From assembly GCF_013426895.1 (NCBI RefSeq), contig NZ_AP023178.1, positions 1-58,022 on the forward strand: 58,022 nucleotides of DNA. Reading direction: 5' to 3'. The DNA comes from Paraburkholderia largidicola. Its GTDB lineage: Bacteria; Pseudomonadota; Gammaproteobacteria; Burkholderiales; Burkholderiaceae. A model generated the notes under the pieces. It saw only the letters and a list, made by a program, of their open reading frames with translations, had not been told where the DNA came from and made no database searches. Below are positions 57,441-58,022 of this stretch, in pieces. A program made the position numbers and the translations under genes. Every line of letters starts with the position of its first letter. The first letter of the stretch is position 1.

Positions 57441-58022
57441 ATGCGTTTGCGTGATCTGGTTTTCTCGGATCTGTTCATCGGCCCGACAGATGACTGGTGC
57501 TGGTACAAGGAAACGTCTGGTTCCAAAGAGAGCCAGGCGATTCCCGCAGCATGTGTCGCTGAAGTGGGCGAGCTGCGCCGGCATCTGCAGGGGCTGGGAG
57601 TCGCACGCAAGGATCAACGGACGACGTGGCCCGTTAGCGACGGTGAGCGCTTCCGCGTGAAGCGCAAGACGGTTGCAGATGACGTAACCATCTTTATCGT
57701 TCGCAGGTTCAACCTGACGAATTTGAATCTGAAAGCGGTAGGCCTCCAATCCGCCGTCAACAAGGTATTGCTGAGCGATCACCCGTTGCTGCAAAGCGGG
57801 CTGGTCGCGTTCGTAGGCAGAACAGGCTCCGGCAAGTCGACGTTGAGCTGGTCGTTCCTGCTCGATCGGCTAAGAGAGTTCGGCGGTGCAGCGTGGACCG
57901 TCGAAAACCCGATCGAAGTTCCGCTGCAGGGTCGTCACGGCAAAGGGTGGTGCTACCAGATCGAAGTCGACGAAGACGAAATGATCGGTGACGAGATTCG
58001 TGAACTGTACCGGGCCGTTCCG
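57441..58022 (+). CDS. PilT/GspE-family ATPase, N-terminal half (continues at 1-441)
   Basis: The first 194 residues of the second pilus ATPase. It has a small N-terminal domain and Walker A VGRTGSGKSTLSWSF (about residue 126), then TVENPIEVPLQGRHG (Asp-box). It ends mid-gene at RELYRAVP, which reads on in frame with DMLMIGEVRD at base 1. It starts 6 bases after pilS. A retraction motor is a reasonable inference, since PilQ is the assembly ATPase. Confidence 0.88.
   Translation, partial: MRLRDLVFSDLFIGPTDDWCWYKETSGSKESQAIPAACVAEVGELRRHLQGLGVARKDQRTTWPVSDGERFRVKRKTVADDVTIFIVRRFNLTNLNLKAVGLQSAVNKVLLSDHPLLQSGLVAFVGRTGSGKSTLSWSFLLDRLREFGGAAWTVENPIEVPLQGRHGKGWCYQIEVDEDEMIGDEIRELYRAVP

Noticed and set aside
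1..58022. Insertion sequences, integrons, resistance genes, tRNA or rRNA
   Set aside because: No transposase, integrase, resistance determinant or structural RNA could be recognised.

Overview
The window looks like one complete circular conjugative plasmid of 58,022 bp, opened inside a gene. The last 194 codons (57441-58022) are the N-terminal half of a PilT/GspE-type ATPase and bases 1-441 are its C-terminal half in the same frame; joining the ends gives an uninterrupted 340-residue protein with an intact Walker B/Asp-box region. The genes are typical of a beta-proteobacterial, Burkholderiaceae-like host: high GC, a DUF3717 protein, KorA/KorB-like control genes and a RepA_C-type initiator. 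I saw no rRNA, tRNA, CRISPR array, insertion sequence or antibiotic-resistance gene.

Layout. (1) 49.6 kb through the junction to 2.9 kb: a type IVB thin-pilus operon, pilL-N-P-O-Q-R-S-ATPase-M-V-T; pilV carries a one-base frameshift. (2) 2.9-8.6 kb: small accessory genes (TrbM-like, DUF3717, an outer-membrane barrel, a winged helix, several unknowns). (3) 8.6-12.2 kb: a Gtr-type surface-glycosylation locus (gtrA, gtrB, GT-C transferase). (4) 12.2-15.8 kb: small membrane proteins around an XRE-type regulator with two matching operators, a YjzC-like protein and a stand-alone ATP-dependent DNA ligase core. (5) 15.8-20.0 kb: relaxase, MobC-like protein, a large oriT-type hairpin, an 11-bp repeat array and a DNA-binding accessory gene. 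(6) 20.3-25.4 kb: a TumE/TumA toxin-antitoxin pair, then the presumed leading region with ArdB antirestriction protein and small unknown genes, several driven by four copies of one promoter-operator-leader module. (7) 25.4-27.9 kb: a hairpin cluster and oriV with 16 iterons, partly in a 69-bp higher-order repeat, a DnaA box, and a LexA-box-controlled small gene. (8) 27.9-31.2 kb, minus strand: parA-parB-korA-like-repA. (9) 32.3-44.8 kb: a complete VirB1-VirB11 type IV secretion system with a two-piece VirD4. (10) 44.8-48.3 kb: a 1159-residue ankyrin-repeat/LPD7 protein next to the coupling protein, then stbB-stbC.

How the parts connect. A 16-bp palindrome, TTTCGCG-NN-CGCGAAA, occurs 12 times perfectly, spread over the whole plasmid in front of operons, inside parB and pilQ, and among the iterons. 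With a ParB/KorB-like protein and a TrfB/KorA-like protein encoded in one operon, this suggests an IncP-like global control circuit linking replication, partition, conjugation and pili. The most novel candidates are the ankyrin/LPD7 protein (possible secreted conjugation effector), the repeated leading-region control module, and the palindrome network.
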